From positions 1 to 18,096 of the forward strand of contig DAONFG010000053.1 of assembly GCA_035403465.1 (NCBI GenBank): 18,096 bases of DNA, written 5' to 3'. This document shows, one piece after another, positions 9,901 to 16,870 of this stretch. The stretch is from JAAYBQ01 sp035403465 (lineage in GTDB: Bacteria > Spirochaetota > UBA4802 > UBA5550). The first letter of the stretch is position 1; each line of letters opens with the position of its first letter. Under the pieces are notes generated by a model. That model ran no database searches and was not told the DNA's origin. It saw only the letters and a list, made by a program, of their open reading frames with translations. Position numbers and translations under genes: made by a program.

Positions 9901-12900
9901 TTCATCAATATAATCAGCAATATCAGCCCTTGCGTCATATTCTTTTATATAGGCAAGTCCGGGTATTCCGCTCCCTGCGGCATAATACTCACGCAGGTAC
10001 TGGACCGCTTCAATGTCGCCTTCAGAAGCCCGCCTTTCCATCTTCGCAAGTGTTCCTGCACTCTCACCACCGGCCATATCCTCGTGGATTTCTATCGCGT
10101 TCTCTGCGTAATCGCTCTCCGATGCAAGCCTCTGTCTGTACGCACCCCATGTCTCGGCAGTAAGGCCCTTGTACCTCTCTTCAAAATATTTGAGCGCGGT
10201 GTAATGTATTATATAGTCGCTGTTGTTCTCACCGTACACATAACGCCGTTTATCCAGTTCGGCCTTAAGAAATCCCCATGCGTCATTGTACGACTTTTCG
10301 CCTCTCCCCGCATCTGCATCATCAAAATACTGCTCAATAATACCTATAGCTTCCGCTGAATAACGCGCGTAATCAGCATAAACATCATGGTCAGCAATAT
10401 ACTCAGTGTCCGCGAACGCTTCAGGGTCAAAGTCACTGTCCCTGAGCATCTCTATGCTCTTTCTGTATATATTAACACTGGCGTTAAGGCTTAAATATAT
10501 TCGGCGTATCTCCAGCAGTACATTATCTCTTTTAACGGCCCTGTCATCACCTGTGGCGCTGTTATACGCGTCAAGAGCAGCCTGCACTACCGCGTAGTAT
10601 TCATCTGACTCATCTCCCCAGAGTACCTGCCTGTTTGCCGAAATCGCCGCGGCCCAGGCTGCAACATCCGCTTCGGATTCGGCGCCTTTTATTATGCTCC
10701 TGAAAAGATCAACCCTGTCCTTTGCCTTTTCATGTTTTTTTACCATGTCTCCGTATAAGCCGGCAAACCCTGTTGTACGTGCCGTAAAGTCCGCTTCGTT
10801 CTGTTTAATAAAGAGCTCCTCGCGCTGCCGGTTTATCGACTGTTCAACACGCACGATGTTGCGCTCAATTTCGATGATTTCATTTTTCAGGTATTCAACA
10901 GGCCTCACCCCGCCGTCTTCACCTGTCATGTTTTTGTATACTATAAACGCGGCTTTTGCCTTTGAATAATCATCCTCTGCAGACTTAAGCGCTGTTTCAG
11001 CGTTACTGTATACCTTCGCAAGGTTTTCAATGTTTGAATTATAACTGTCATAATATCTCTGCCACGCGGCGGCGTCATCGGTTAATGGTTGTAGTCCCTG
11101 GATGTTTCTAAGCTCTGCAAGTATATTATTCACCGCCGCAAGAGCATTGTCGTAGGCCGCTTTCGCGCTTTCCATTTGTCCCCTTGCCGCTGTCATGTTC
11201 TCTTCTGTCTTCGCGGCTGTCTCCCTTGTTGTCCCTTCGGCGTATTCAAGCACGGACCTTGCTATTTCAAGTCTCTGGTTCCAGAAGGCCATGTCGCGCT
11301 CTGCAAGTTCAAGGCTGTACTCGGCCTGGGTCATAAGGTACGGGTCTGCTGAACCAACGGCATTTGCACCGTAATTGCCCGAAGCATTGGTCAGGTAGCC
11401 TGCGCCCTCCTCCCGGCCCTCCATGTTGCGTTCATGCATGTAGAACTCCGCGTCACTGGCTATGGTGCTGAATGACTCCCTTATCCTCTGCCACCTTGCC
11501 AGTTCAAAGGCGTAGTAGCAGTTCGCGGTCCTTCTTGTCCGGTCAGACTCAAGTGTCACAACATTGTTCCAGTTGCGCGTCCACGCCGTTCTCTTTGTCT
11601 CCTTTGTGTATGTCTGCCTGCCGAAAACAGAATCCCCGTCTCTAGTGATTCTCTGCGAAATATTCTCCACGACTGAAATAGTGTATGTTTCGGTAAAAGT
11701 ACCTGCCGCGTCACTGTATCCGGGTTTAGCAGCCTGTGTTAACACAACTTCAATACTCTGTGAATAATCAGTGTCATACATGTGCTGCTGCATGAACCTG
11801 TTTTTACAATCCTGAATTGCAGCCTCAACCTGGCCCGCAAGTTCCTCGCCGATAGCGTTTTTAAAACTCTCATCATAACTGCTGAACGCGTACTGCGCCG
11901 CGGTTGATTCCCTCATTTCAGTCAGCCATTTTATATTATCAACGGCATCTGCATAAACAGCAGAACCGTTCACAGCCAAGTCAACAAGGTCCCTGTTGCC
12001 GTCGCTCCAGCGGCCGGACATGCTCTCCATGTACTCTGTAAACTCACTCCTGCTCCTCTCCGTATTCAGGTCAAGTTCACTGTTCCCCTGTTCCCACTCA
12101 TCAAGCCCTGCATAGATCTCCTGCGCCAGCTTTGTCTCCCATTCCAGACGCGCGGCCTCCAGTTTCCGAAGGCCCTCGCGCCATTTTGCCTCTGCAGTTT
12201 GAAACGCCTCTTCAGCTGTCTTCTTCCATGATACCAGCTCATTATACAGCTTTTCTCGCGCCGACTCCCATTTGCCCATGCCGTAGTCAATGATCTTTTT
12301 CAGTTCCTCCTGCCAATTCTCACCCAGGCCTGTAAAATCTATCCTGCTGCCGCTTTCAGCAGAATAGTTCTTCCGGAGTATCCTCTCCTCTTCGGCACGT
12401 ATCTGCGACTCCGTGTCCGAGAGTATATTATCAGTAATCACCTCAGCGCTTCTGCTCTCGCTCTCCTCGCGAAGCGTCCTGTTGCCTGACCTTTTCTTTT
12501 CGATAAAACCGGTTTTGCCAAGGTAAAGTATTGTATCCTTCTCGATATCAAATCTCTGCCTTAGATCATTTTCTATTCTAATAACCTCGGCCAGGAAACC
12601 CTCTTTCTCCTTACCGGTCAGGGACTCAGCACTGGTGTTAAGCCCTGCTGTTTCAGGGGCGTACACACTCTCCCATGTACTCTCCGTATCCTGCACAGCG
12701 CCTGCTACGTAACTCTCCCAGGCAGCAGTGTCAGTAAGACCGGCATTCCCCGCGTCATTGACCCTCTCTTTTAAACCTGTCATTGTACCCGTTGTATACG
12801 AAATAGCCCCCTGCCTTGCCCTCCAGCTCCCCTTTTCATAAAGCAGGGCATCATCAAACCCGCTCTCCCACTGCGCCCTGGCCTCCTCCATGGCCTGGAG

Positions 12901-13182
12901 TACCCGGTCAGAATCAAAACCTTCGCGTATAAACCTGTCGCATTCAGCAAGGGCATTTCTCTCCCATGCCGCGGTCATCTCCTCCCTGCCCGAATCAACG
13001 ACACGCTGCCACTCCTCCGCGGACATGTTCCTGTCAGCCTCAACCGTGTAGCGCTCAAAGATATCCCGGTCACGCGGGAACTCCCTGAACCTGATGTCAC
13101 CGTAATCCCCGCCCAATGCAGTTTTGACGATCATGAATAACGCAAATAGTGCCGCTTTGTAGATTGTGCTGCTTTTTTTCAT
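2962..13182 (-). CDS. giant exported coiled-coil/Trp-ladder protein with variable C-terminal domain (Leptospira large structural protein-like)
   Basis: One uninterrupted frame encodes 3,406 residues. I choose the ATG at 13182: GGGGAG at 13189-13194 lies 6 bp upstream, while the GTG at 13188 overlaps that site. Residues 1-25 are a signal peptide (KK, hydrophobic core, ALGG before Asp26), so the protein leaves the cytoplasm. Residues ~50-2700 are mostly charged helices and coiled coil. Trp recurs every 14-15 residues at 290-363 and again at 2370-2442; Trp pairs at 58/73, 105/120 and 155/170 share the 15 spacing. Residues ~2735-2930 are a Gly/Ala-rich, weakly hydrophobic stretch. After ~3075 the DNA turns A+T-rich and the tail holds Cys3266, His3357 and Asp3374 in papain/C39-like order. 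Overall design and size resemble the Leptospira TIGR04388 large structural proteins, whose function is not known to me; this call is from memory. It is divergent from the moeB-like operon and followed by the LRR lipoprotein gene. Confidence 0.95.
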   Translation of the reverse strand: MKKSSTIYKAALFALFMIVKTALGGDYGDIRFREFPRDRDIFERYTVEADRNMSAEEWQRVVDSGREEMTAAWERNALAECDRFIREGFDSDRVLQAMEEARAQWESGFDDALLYEKGSWRARQGAISYTTGTMTGLKERVNDAGNAGLTDTAAWESYVAGAVQDTESTWESVYAPETAGLNTSAESLTGKEKEGFLAEVIRIENDLRQRFDIEKDTILYLGKTGFIEKKRSGNRTLREESESRSAEVITDNILSDTESQIRAEEERILRKNYSAESGSRIDFTGLGENWQEELKKIIDYGMGKWESAREKLYNELVSWKKTAEEAFQTAEAKWREGLRKLEAARLEWETKLAQEIYAGLDEWEQGNSELDLNTERSRSEFTEYMESMSGRWSDGNRDLVDLAVNGSAVYADAVDNIKWLTEMRESTAAQYAFSSYDESFKNAIGEELAGQVEAAIQDCKNRFMQQHMYDTDYSQSIEVVLTQAAKPGYSDAAGTFTETYTISVVENISQRITRDGDSVFGRQTYTKETKRTAWTRNWNNVVTLESDRTRRTANCYYAFELARWQRIRESFSTIASDAEFYMHERNMEGREEGAGYLTNASGNYGANAVGSADPYLMTQAEYSLELAERDMAFWNQRLEIARSVLEYAEGTTRETAAKTEENMTAARGQMESAKAAYDNALAAVNNILAELRNIQGLQPLTDDAAAWQRYYDSYNSNIENLAKVYSNAETALKSAEDDYSKAKAAFIVYKNMTGEDGGVRPVEYLKNEIIEIERNIVRVEQSINRQREELFIKQNEADFTARTTGFAGLYGDMVKKHEKAKDRVDLFRSIIKGAESEADVAAWAAAISANRQVLWGDESDEYYAVVQAALDAYNSATGDDRAVKRDNVLLEIRRIYLSLNASVNIYRKSIEMLRDSDFDPEAFADTEYIADHDVYADYARYSAEAIGIIEQYFDDADAGRGEKSYNDAWGFLKAELDKRRYVYGENNSDYIIHYTALKYFEERYKGLTAETWGAYRQRLASESDYAENAIEIHEDMAGGESAGTLAKMERRASEGDIEAVQYLREYYAAGSGIPGLAYIKEYDARADIADYIDESLKNFAIENSLFFINKENLQKDHNYLDDLYGFITSAITMGSTPGENLFSVEAFRDMEPVEISRAAEMLQQYVANLEKSGMPVPESIRTAAAEISEIKKNLDTELFILSYMNSMMSGTAEEILAAAQDAADGAKTAYAFLAICGDSIENGTSYNDIAMRIISAYEGLTGSQKLEIDGNETSGENRVSTFISNLYSHINVIDLAERERIYIMNMGEAAPADYAALLHETMREQFIRDTTPAYARVQYELAAAEGSVASIDDYISAGTRSGELDNETAESLRNYALIREYLDSAVKRPFSEQPHPVRVYLAEKFYYDMVFSGNANSRDIESLLEDEFGSDNINGDIVDEVEKYAGRLSAVLFYNGNTDAYIETLSPDAARYFQMYIYGEGSAILPGYEYGIYGRESVANGKLAIASGGLEREIDRFDQGFGGRIIAMEEYLGRVQADLDKAKALDSFVKTGVSEKNWRDNAVSVIDTGKVMGDDDVISTESTTVIEVVPVSGTGYMDGYDETGTKNVIMYSQNPMVRDSLSYSINGIIDDVNRIAGIFRTLGKSYETAAPAVNTITAFLEKADRAYNYLTGYVGTDGENNLDSCIDGANSANTIARAGIDDLYSGLMSMETAILSDKGKVVNNNEIIEQLGEKDEAALLADIETAQGAHQTREAEFQTARSSLDQAQENYRLANERYTDAMEDISETYSLYKAAEVEFERTSSIYEYANTPYLKESSTLDSGLGSATTVDGSGSTDYSELPVPDARENYERILTRYNEAAAVYRARQSAVDNQESVVTLNTNTDADGEYADYKADFVRKSESYIRICQTDEVLNEKVEGYRVDYEQKEAEYTRAKERIQFFADLSQEVKENKERMAELSDIRDRILSHIKTSADVTLYSDAMEWYGCWEVMNREGELISDSDYTLAMKIFADKFESLAGYVQQDIKDLYSNFGDGATLKKIQTNYMRYAYARYMKDYYEHRKKHTSLVKHPKRWYKAWKAEKAWREKREDAKADYTPHSNKIKDTLKDFVAAKTEYIPAYTKYVNAVSVKTLDDVKRYLGTANGYNLTDEDLRYLYDTTTTRVDVEGINAGTIRKDIQRKDIDGANVKVKYYEVEEEVNGQRVTRGKVVVLNKDQAETGETYNVTDAWIKVKLGGEEPERFEAGAVYDLYDNNYDIRTVSVQLRAATSGYRATYMTDLMGYVQQSAQSGTHDYTVMLRDLEDTYNDLKDAAVGFNAPVSGGSGEYRQRSFEGYTTVMNEFAWNENGSSVQQMIINEYIRQNRLYQEQLWQQQQEKYQQRRSRWEEITGYILNRGMRDWRQKGNDYLQKWRKWRIEAQKEIEAGKQWWTDRDIEMKQEMKTWGDDAVKAANKEAARKIYGDLKTTIDGYEKQIRKYMPGMDGIAVDTDSILNETMRNIPVGTLGVLNSTMFNTDRVAGMAEIFGFGNNAALNARNKEWQQEYESAFGVMRNLQVLDVLNGIIDNFNKQLTEANRNVYRSVEYDLRYSDTFGEADFVRSEKENLWTIRVCVESNLTGDKFKTKKFRDYVSMPNSTVMLKPIKGLDGEIDFTKPETYAGIDASELEVYVGLESVNLNDDIENVFEEGGLFGDYTEGEFERLNREFAKYYGQWAAGEALLDAGFYAKPMFPGGPNMMNVGVMAAGIAGGPWAGFAAQMLTTGIQVADGSMDWEKAAFSVGTSVLTAGIGVGTDYLGGVAGGPFLGAVVENTTRTLGNTVVSGIQYDPENGFGWDGDRMTSGRTWLAAGATAAAGSSASGSGFSNALVNGLGSSVSQGITTGDWKGSFKSGMTAAVGNYVGGLISRGMSVGLGVTDNTYTTTLINNYSTYGMRKALGSDENFDMNVIGNVDTINLVTQDMYARYNAGENRAKTAMQAGADDLQDEIDAENGRSTRQNTPDDPFELLDTALAGIFTSLGRGLGQTMADIGTSIRDGAAAAWEGVSTVAGMAWDEVTTAASMVTSGIQSLMASDDDGIQRIRTFEIQSSAGINPEGEDLAGKTVRSVYREGTNADKLVKRIVADRKANGEDVTEEMVKNDLMEANGLDVNDENSWKEMKQKFKAGGEIFEKERTSITRNVDKKYDQEVAERDKEKNASKVAGRQNTGYLSYELDYNTAGPNWGGSEESNNNIITEYSIDKLYQGYNGGLAQMLIYTFDYEPEDANTFASKACVANSTYIELLMSGAQIGTEEEFYSKHLDNKDINPKTANVNRYTEDIVKDYGYEQITLQSDNPYKDINAVDFDYGKATFKKWSERKQKEIEHTVTINKGNDGKVRIFADTGADGYRTTGLLYTEVFRRDKLVRFQYIKKRR

Positions 13183-13540
13183 TAACACTCCCCGTTTATG
13201 CCTGACTGGTTCAGGCAGCAGGCTGTACTGCCCCTTAATGTTATTACGTTCCGGGAAGGTGATTTTGAAAAAAAAAATTATTGATTACGCAAAAAATTTC
13301 AGTTACCGGGCAAACATTCGTGATTAAAAACGTCTATGGCAGGCAAAGCATTGTTTCGATATTGATATAAGGCAGGATGAAAAAAAGTATTCCATAATAC
13401 ACTTCGGGTTATCTTCGTAATAGATTCGTAATGGCTTCGACATTGATACCGGGTAAATATCCGGCTTCAAACCCTACTGCCCTGTAATATTCTTGACACA
13501 CCCCCGCCCCATGGATAACCATATATTTCAAGGTGCAGCA
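13183..13540. other. divergent intergenic region between the giant gene and the moeB-like operon
   Basis: This 358-bp region must hold the promoters for both divergent units. Visible in it are a 7-bp inverted repeat (TGCCTGA 13199-13205, TCAGGCA 13211-13217) that would form a hairpin in the giant gene leader just before its ribosome-binding site, a run of ten A at 13268-13277, and a tandem TTCG array at 13403-13446. A TTGACA lies at 13493-13498, but the nearest -10 candidates (GATAAC at a 15-bp spacing, TATATT at 23) are poor. No standard promoter can be assigned confidently for either direction. Confidence 0.6.
13403..13446. promoter_or_regulatory. four 11-bp direct repeats beginning TTCG, possible regulator site
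   Basis: TTCG recurs at 13403, 13414, 13425 and 13436, exactly every 11 bp. The units are TTCGGGTTATC, TTCGTAATAGA, TTCGTAATGGC and TTCGACATTGA, with T conserved at unit position 8. A related TTCGATATTGATA occurs at 13355. One repeat per helical turn puts all blocks on the same DNA face, as in sites for OmpR/PhoB-type response regulators. The array is about 95 bp before the moeB-like start codon and about 220 bp before that of the giant gene. Confidence 0.4.
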
Positions 13541-14266
13541 ATGCTTACAAACGACGAACTCGAACGCTACAGCCGCCACTTCCTCATCGAAGGATGGGAC
13601 CAGGCGTGCCAGCTGAAGCTTAAAAACTCCACGGTATTCATTGCGGGCGCAGGGGGCCTGGGCAGCCCCGTATCTTTATACCTTGCGGCAGCCGGCGTGG
13701 GCAGGCTCATAATCTGCGACATGGACAAAGTTGAGCTTTCCAACCTGAACAGGCAGATACTCTATACCGTTGATGATTTAAACCTGTCAAAGGCCGAAAG
13801 GGCCGGGCACAGGCTCAACAGCCTCAATCCCTCAACAGAGATTATCACCCTTAATAAAAAGATCGAAGACGCCGTTGATGCAATTAAAGGCGCCGATTTA
13901 ATTCTTGACTGCCTTGACAGTTTCACCTCACGCTTGTTCCTGAACAGTGTATCGTTCAAAAACAGGATACCAATGGTCCATGCCGGTGTGTCAGGGTACT
14001 ACGGCCAGCTTACATTTATAATTCCAGGCACTACGCCCTGTCTCAACTGCTTTATATCCGAAAACACGCCGCAGTCTTCAAAGGGGATCACGGGCGCAAT
14101 GGCTGGGATAACAGGGTCCATGCAGGCAATCGAGGCGCTCAAGTTCCTCACCGGCACAGGCGATCTCCTTGCAGGTAAGCTGCTTTACATAGACTGCATG
14201 ACCATGCGCTTTAATACAATGAATATGGCTAAAAATCCGGGTTGCAAAACCTGTTCTGAAAAATAA
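13541..14266 (+). CDS. MoeB/ThiF/HesA-like E1 adenylyltransferase
   Basis: The 241-aa product belongs to the E1-like family that adenylates the C-terminal glycine of small sulfur-carrier proteins (MoaD, ThiS and relatives) in molybdopterin, thiamine or related sulfur pathways. The N-terminus 'LTNDELERYSRHF' is the classic MoeB/HesA opening. Then come the nucleotide loop GAGGLG (36-41), the acidic strand 'CDMDKVE', the NRQ motif (70-72), 'DCLDSFTSR', and zinc-binding Cys pairs at 167/170 and 235/238. The Cys expected just before the 'GITGAMAGITG' stretch, where ThiF forms an acyl disulfide, is absent ('PQSSKG'). This favours a MoeB/HesA-like enzyme that only adenylates. I use the ATG at 13541, which has AAGGTG 5 bp upstream; a longer frame from the TTG at 13493 overlaps a TTGACA box. 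It is the first gene of an operon; no carrier gene lies nearby, so the partner is unknown. Confidence 0.92.
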   Translation: MLTNDELERYSRHFLIEGWDQACQLKLKNSTVFIAGAGGLGSPVSLYLAAAGVGRLIICDMDKVELSNLNRQILYTVDDLNLSKAERAGHRLNSLNPSTEIITLNKKIEDAVDAIKGADLILDCLDSFTSRLFLNSVSFKNRIPMVHAGVSGYYGQLTFIIPGTTPCLNCFISENTPQSSKGITGAMAGITGSMQAIEALKFLTGTGDLLAGKLLYIDCMTMRFNTMNMAKNPGCKTCSEK

Positions 14267-14282
14267 CCGGCGGAGGATTGTT

Positions 14283-14588
14283 ATGAAAAAATCAAGGATA
14301 GTGGGTGCGGTATTAATCCTGTTTCTTATATTCGGGCTCTACTTTTATTTCAGGTACTATTTTACCGAGGAGCAGAAAAACATAACGCAGCGCAAAATCG
14401 AGTCAATCACCGGGCAGAACCTTACTGTTACTGTTTTCGGTTTTGACGGAAGGATCATCAAAAGATGGACCGGCGTTAAAAAGATCACTTCGTTCGCGGA
14501 CCAGAGAAACTACACCTTCTTCTATTCTAAAGAGGGCAAGTATGTCCAGATTCCAGACTCGGTATGGTACATAGCAGAGGAGGAATGA
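14283..14588 (+). CDS. small membrane-anchored protein of unknown function (101 aa)
   Basis: The ATG at 14283 is preceded by GGAGG at 14272-14276, 16 bp after the moeB-like stop codon. Residues 1-6 are basic, and residues ~7-29 form one strong membrane helix with many aromatic residues (LYFYFRYYF). The remaining ~70 residues are polar and strand-like, with 'TVTVFGFDGRIIKRWTGV' and 'YTFFYSKEGKY', so they probably form a small beta domain outside the membrane. Its last codons, GAGGAGGAA, also form the ribosome-binding site of recG, whose TTG start is one base after this TGA, so the two are translationally coupled. I do not recognise the family with confidence. The coupling probably reflects shared expression rather than a role with RecG. 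Confidence 0.88.
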   Translation: MKKSRIVGAVLILFLIFGLYFYFRYYFTEEQKNITQRKIESITGQNLTVTVFGFDGRIIKRWTGVKKITSFADQRNYTFFYSKEGKYVQIPDSVWYIAEEE

Positions 14589-14589
14589 T

Positions 14590-16680
14590 TTGCCCCCGGT
14601 GCCTGTCACCTCGCTCAAGGGGATAGGTAATGCACGGGCCGCTCTCCTTGAATCAGAAGCCGGCATCAGGACTGTCCAGGACCTGCTCTACTACACGCCA
14701 AGGAGGTACCTTGACCGGTCCGGCGTAAAAAAGATTTCCCTCTGCATGGCGGGCGAAGAGGTCACCATCTCAGGTGTAATCACCAAAGCCGCCATGGTCA
14801 GGCGCAGCAGGGAGATGCTCGAGGTCGGGGTAAGCGACGACAGCGGCAGTTTAACCGCGGTGTTTTTCAGCGGCGCCCGGTTCTTCAGTAAAATATTTGT
14901 ACCAGGCGCGAATCTCCTCCTCTCAGGTAAACTTTCGTTCTTCCGCGGACTGCAGATGGTCCACCCTGAATTTGACTTTCTTGATGAAACCTCGATCGAC
15001 CGGGCTCTTAACACAGGGAGGATTATCCCGCTCTACAGGTCAACTCTGGAGCTTAAAAAAATCGGGTTTGATTCGCGGGGATTCAGGCGCAGCGTGATGC
15101 AGGCGCTTGAACACTTTGCCGGTGACATTAAAGACCCCCTCGACAGTGATATGCTGGAAAGAAACAGCCTTATCCCCCTGGATAAGGCTATCCGGAACAT
15201 TCACTTTCCTGAATCCTTTGACCACGCAGAGGACGCGCGCAGGCGACTCGCTTTCAATGAAGTTTTCTTTCTCCAGTATTACCTTTCGCTCACCAGGATC
15301 ATTACGCGGAAAATGTCGCACAGGAACAGCCGGGAACGCTCACGCGGCCTGGCCCACAGCTATATAAAAAATCTCCCGTTCAAACTTACCGCTGACCAGC
15401 AGAAAGCCGTAGACGAAATAATTTCCGACATGTCTCTCCCATTCCCCATGAACAGGATGCTCCAGGGTGACGTTGGCGCGGGCAAGACCGTTGTTGCAAT
15501 CGCCGCATCGCTCGTCTGCATAGAATCCGGATCACAGGCCGCGATTATGGCGCCCACAGAAATACTTGCACTGCAGCACTACAACACCGCAATAAAAACA
15601 CTGCCCCGGGGTGTCACATGCAGGCTGGTCACCGGGAGCACAAAACAGTCCGAACGCAGCGCCATATTCAGCGAATTAAGCAGCGGCGAATGCAGCCTTG
15701 TGTTCGGCACGCACAGCCTGATACAGGATGATATAAATTTTAAAAACCTGGGCTTCATTGTTATCGATGAACAGCACAGGTTCGGCGTACAGCAGAGGGC
15801 CGCGCTGCGTACAAAGGGCAACAGCACAGATCTGCTTGTCATGACCGCGACCCCTATCCCCAGGTCATTATCACTTACAATTTACGGCGACCTTGACATC
15901 TCCTCCATCAGGGAAAAACCCGCAGGGAGGCAGCCGGTTAAGACATTTGCCTTCCCGGAATCAAGGCTGCAGGGTGTGTACAACTCCATGCGGAGATACG
16001 TTGAACAGGGCCGCCAGGTATACTATGTGCTTCCGCTCATCGAGGAGTCTGAAAAGGTTGACCTGAAGTCGGCAGTCGAGACATTCAGCCATTTAAAAAA
16101 TGATGTCTTTGCAGACCGCAGCGTGGCGCTCATGCACGGCAGACTTAAGCAGAATGAAAAGGAAGCGGTCATGGAATCGTTCCGCTCGGGCACGGTAGAT
16201 ATACTGGTTACCACAACGGTCATCGAGGTTGGAGTTGATGTGCCCAACGCCTCTGTGATCATTATTCACCACGCCGAGAGGTTCGGCCTTGCGCAGCTGC
16301 ACCAGCTCAGGGGGCGGGTCGGACGGGGCGAGCACCAGTCATTCTGCGTGCTGGTGCATCCCGATAATGTCTCTGCGTATTCACTGGAACGAATCAGGAC
16401 CATGACAGAGACAGACGATGGATTTATCATTGCAGAAAAGGACCTCCAGCTCAGGGGTGACGGCCAGCTGACCGGCACGCGGCAGCATGGCAATTCAGGC
16501 TTCGAGTTCATGGACCCCGGTACAGACATGGACCTGATACTGGCTGCGCGCAAAGAGGCTGCCATGGTCACTGAACGGGTTAAGGACCCTGAACTCGAGT
16601 TGCGCCAGACAGGTGAAAGCTCAGGCCTCCATTCGCTCAGGGAGCTCCGCACAGGCCGCATACTCTCATTGCTTTCGTAG
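14590..16680 (+). CDS. recG: ATP-dependent DNA helicase RecG
   Basis: RecG is a monomeric double-strand DNA translocase that regresses stalled forks and processes branched recombination intermediates. The 696 residues match the usual full length (about 690). The N-terminal part opens with a helix-hairpin-helix-like 'LKGIGNARAALL' and an OB/wedge region (~50-140) that grips the branch point. The helicase core has Walker A GDVGAGKT (293-300), the DEQH box (393-396), TATP (419-422), 'TTTVIEVGVDVPNA', and GRVGRG (575-580). The conserved 'GDGQLTGTRQHG' segment lies in the C-terminal region. The start is a TTG: AGGAGG at 14578-14583 lies 6 bp upstream and no better ATG exists near it. A TTG start and coupling to the upstream small gene may keep expression low. 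The gene is convergent with ftsH across a repeat cluster, and no clear plus-strand terminator follows it. Confidence 0.97.
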   Translation: MPPVPVTSLKGIGNARAALLESEAGIRTVQDLLYYTPRRYLDRSGVKKISLCMAGEEVTISGVITKAAMVRRSREMLEVGVSDDSGSLTAVFFSGARFFSKIFVPGANLLLSGKLSFFRGLQMVHPEFDFLDETSIDRALNTGRIIPLYRSTLELKKIGFDSRGFRRSVMQALEHFAGDIKDPLDSDMLERNSLIPLDKAIRNIHFPESFDHAEDARRRLAFNEVFFLQYYLSLTRIITRKMSHRNSRERSRGLAHSYIKNLPFKLTADQQKAVDEIISDMSLPFPMNRMLQGDVGAGKTVVAIAASLVCIESGSQAAIMAPTEILALQHYNTAIKTLPRGVTCRLVTGSTKQSERSAIFSELSSGECSLVFGTHSLIQDDINFKNLGFIVIDEQHRFGVQQRAALRTKGNSTDLLVMTATPIPRSLSLTIYGDLDISSIREKPAGRQPVKTFAFPESRLQGVYNSMRRYVEQGRQVYYVLPLIEESEKVDLKSAVETFSHLKNDVFADRSVALMHGRLKQNEKEAVMESFRSGTVDILVTTTVIEVGVDVPNASVIIIHHAERFGLAQLHQLRGRVGRGEHQSFCVLVHPDNVSAYSLERIRTMTETDDGFIIAEKDLQLRGDGQLTGTRQHGNSGFEFMDPGTDMDLILAARKEAAMVTERVKDPELELRQTGESSGLHSLRELRTGRILSLLS

Positions 16681-16694
16681 ATTTACGCGGATGT

Positions 16695-16718
16695 AAAAAA
16701 ACCGGTTTATAACGGTTT
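16695..16718 (-). terminator. possible terminator for ftsH
   Basis: Read on the minus strand, AAACCG, an 8-nt loop and CGGTTT form a short hairpin whose 3' arm runs into seven T. It is in the right orientation for ftsH but about 190 bp past its stop codon and only 15 bp past the recG stop codon. The 6-bp stem is weak. Confidence 0.4.
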
Positions 16719-16750
16719 ACGAAATGATTAGTACCGGTCATTGCGAACGA
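16719..16750 (+). repeat. 32-bp perfect direct repeat, copy 1
   Basis: It is identical to 16871-16902, beginning ACGAAATGATTAGTACC. The last 14 bases are the left end of the 109-bp inverted-repeat element; the first 18 lie outside it. The copies are 152 bp apart. Confidence 0.9.
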
Positions 16751-16845
16751 AGTGAAGCAATCTGTTCAGGCAGAAATGGGTTTAATATAATAAAATAATA
16801 GTTCCCAAAAACAGACTGCCGCGGCATTCCATGCCTCGCAGTGAC
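16737..16845. repeat. 109-bp inverted-repeat (MITE/REP-like) element
   Basis: Both ends start GTCAYTGCGA facing outward (16737-16746, and its reverse complement at 16836-16845). Each arm finishes with GCARTCTGTT (16757-16766, and its reverse complement at 16810-16819). The 43 bp between the arms are A+T-rich and non-coding. Sequences beginning GTCATTGCGA are a widespread dispersed repeat type in bacterial genomes. There is no transposase in the window, so mobility would depend on enzymes elsewhere. Confidence 0.7.
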
Positions 16846-16870
16846 GTTATTTGTACTGATTCAATCGAAA

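Noticed and set aside
4112..12290. Many open frames of 60-100 codons on both strands inside the giant gene
   Set aside because: They are by-products of a 10-kb biased coding sequence, without ribosome-binding sites or protein-like features.
13493..13540. Longer start (TTG) for the moeB-like gene
   Set aside because: It has no ribosome-binding site and coincides with a TTGACA box, whereas the ATG at 13541 has one and matches the family N-terminus.
16266..16661. 131-codon minus-strand frame opposite recG
   Set aside because: It lies antisense to the conserved RecG motifs and has low-complexity Ser/Arg composition.
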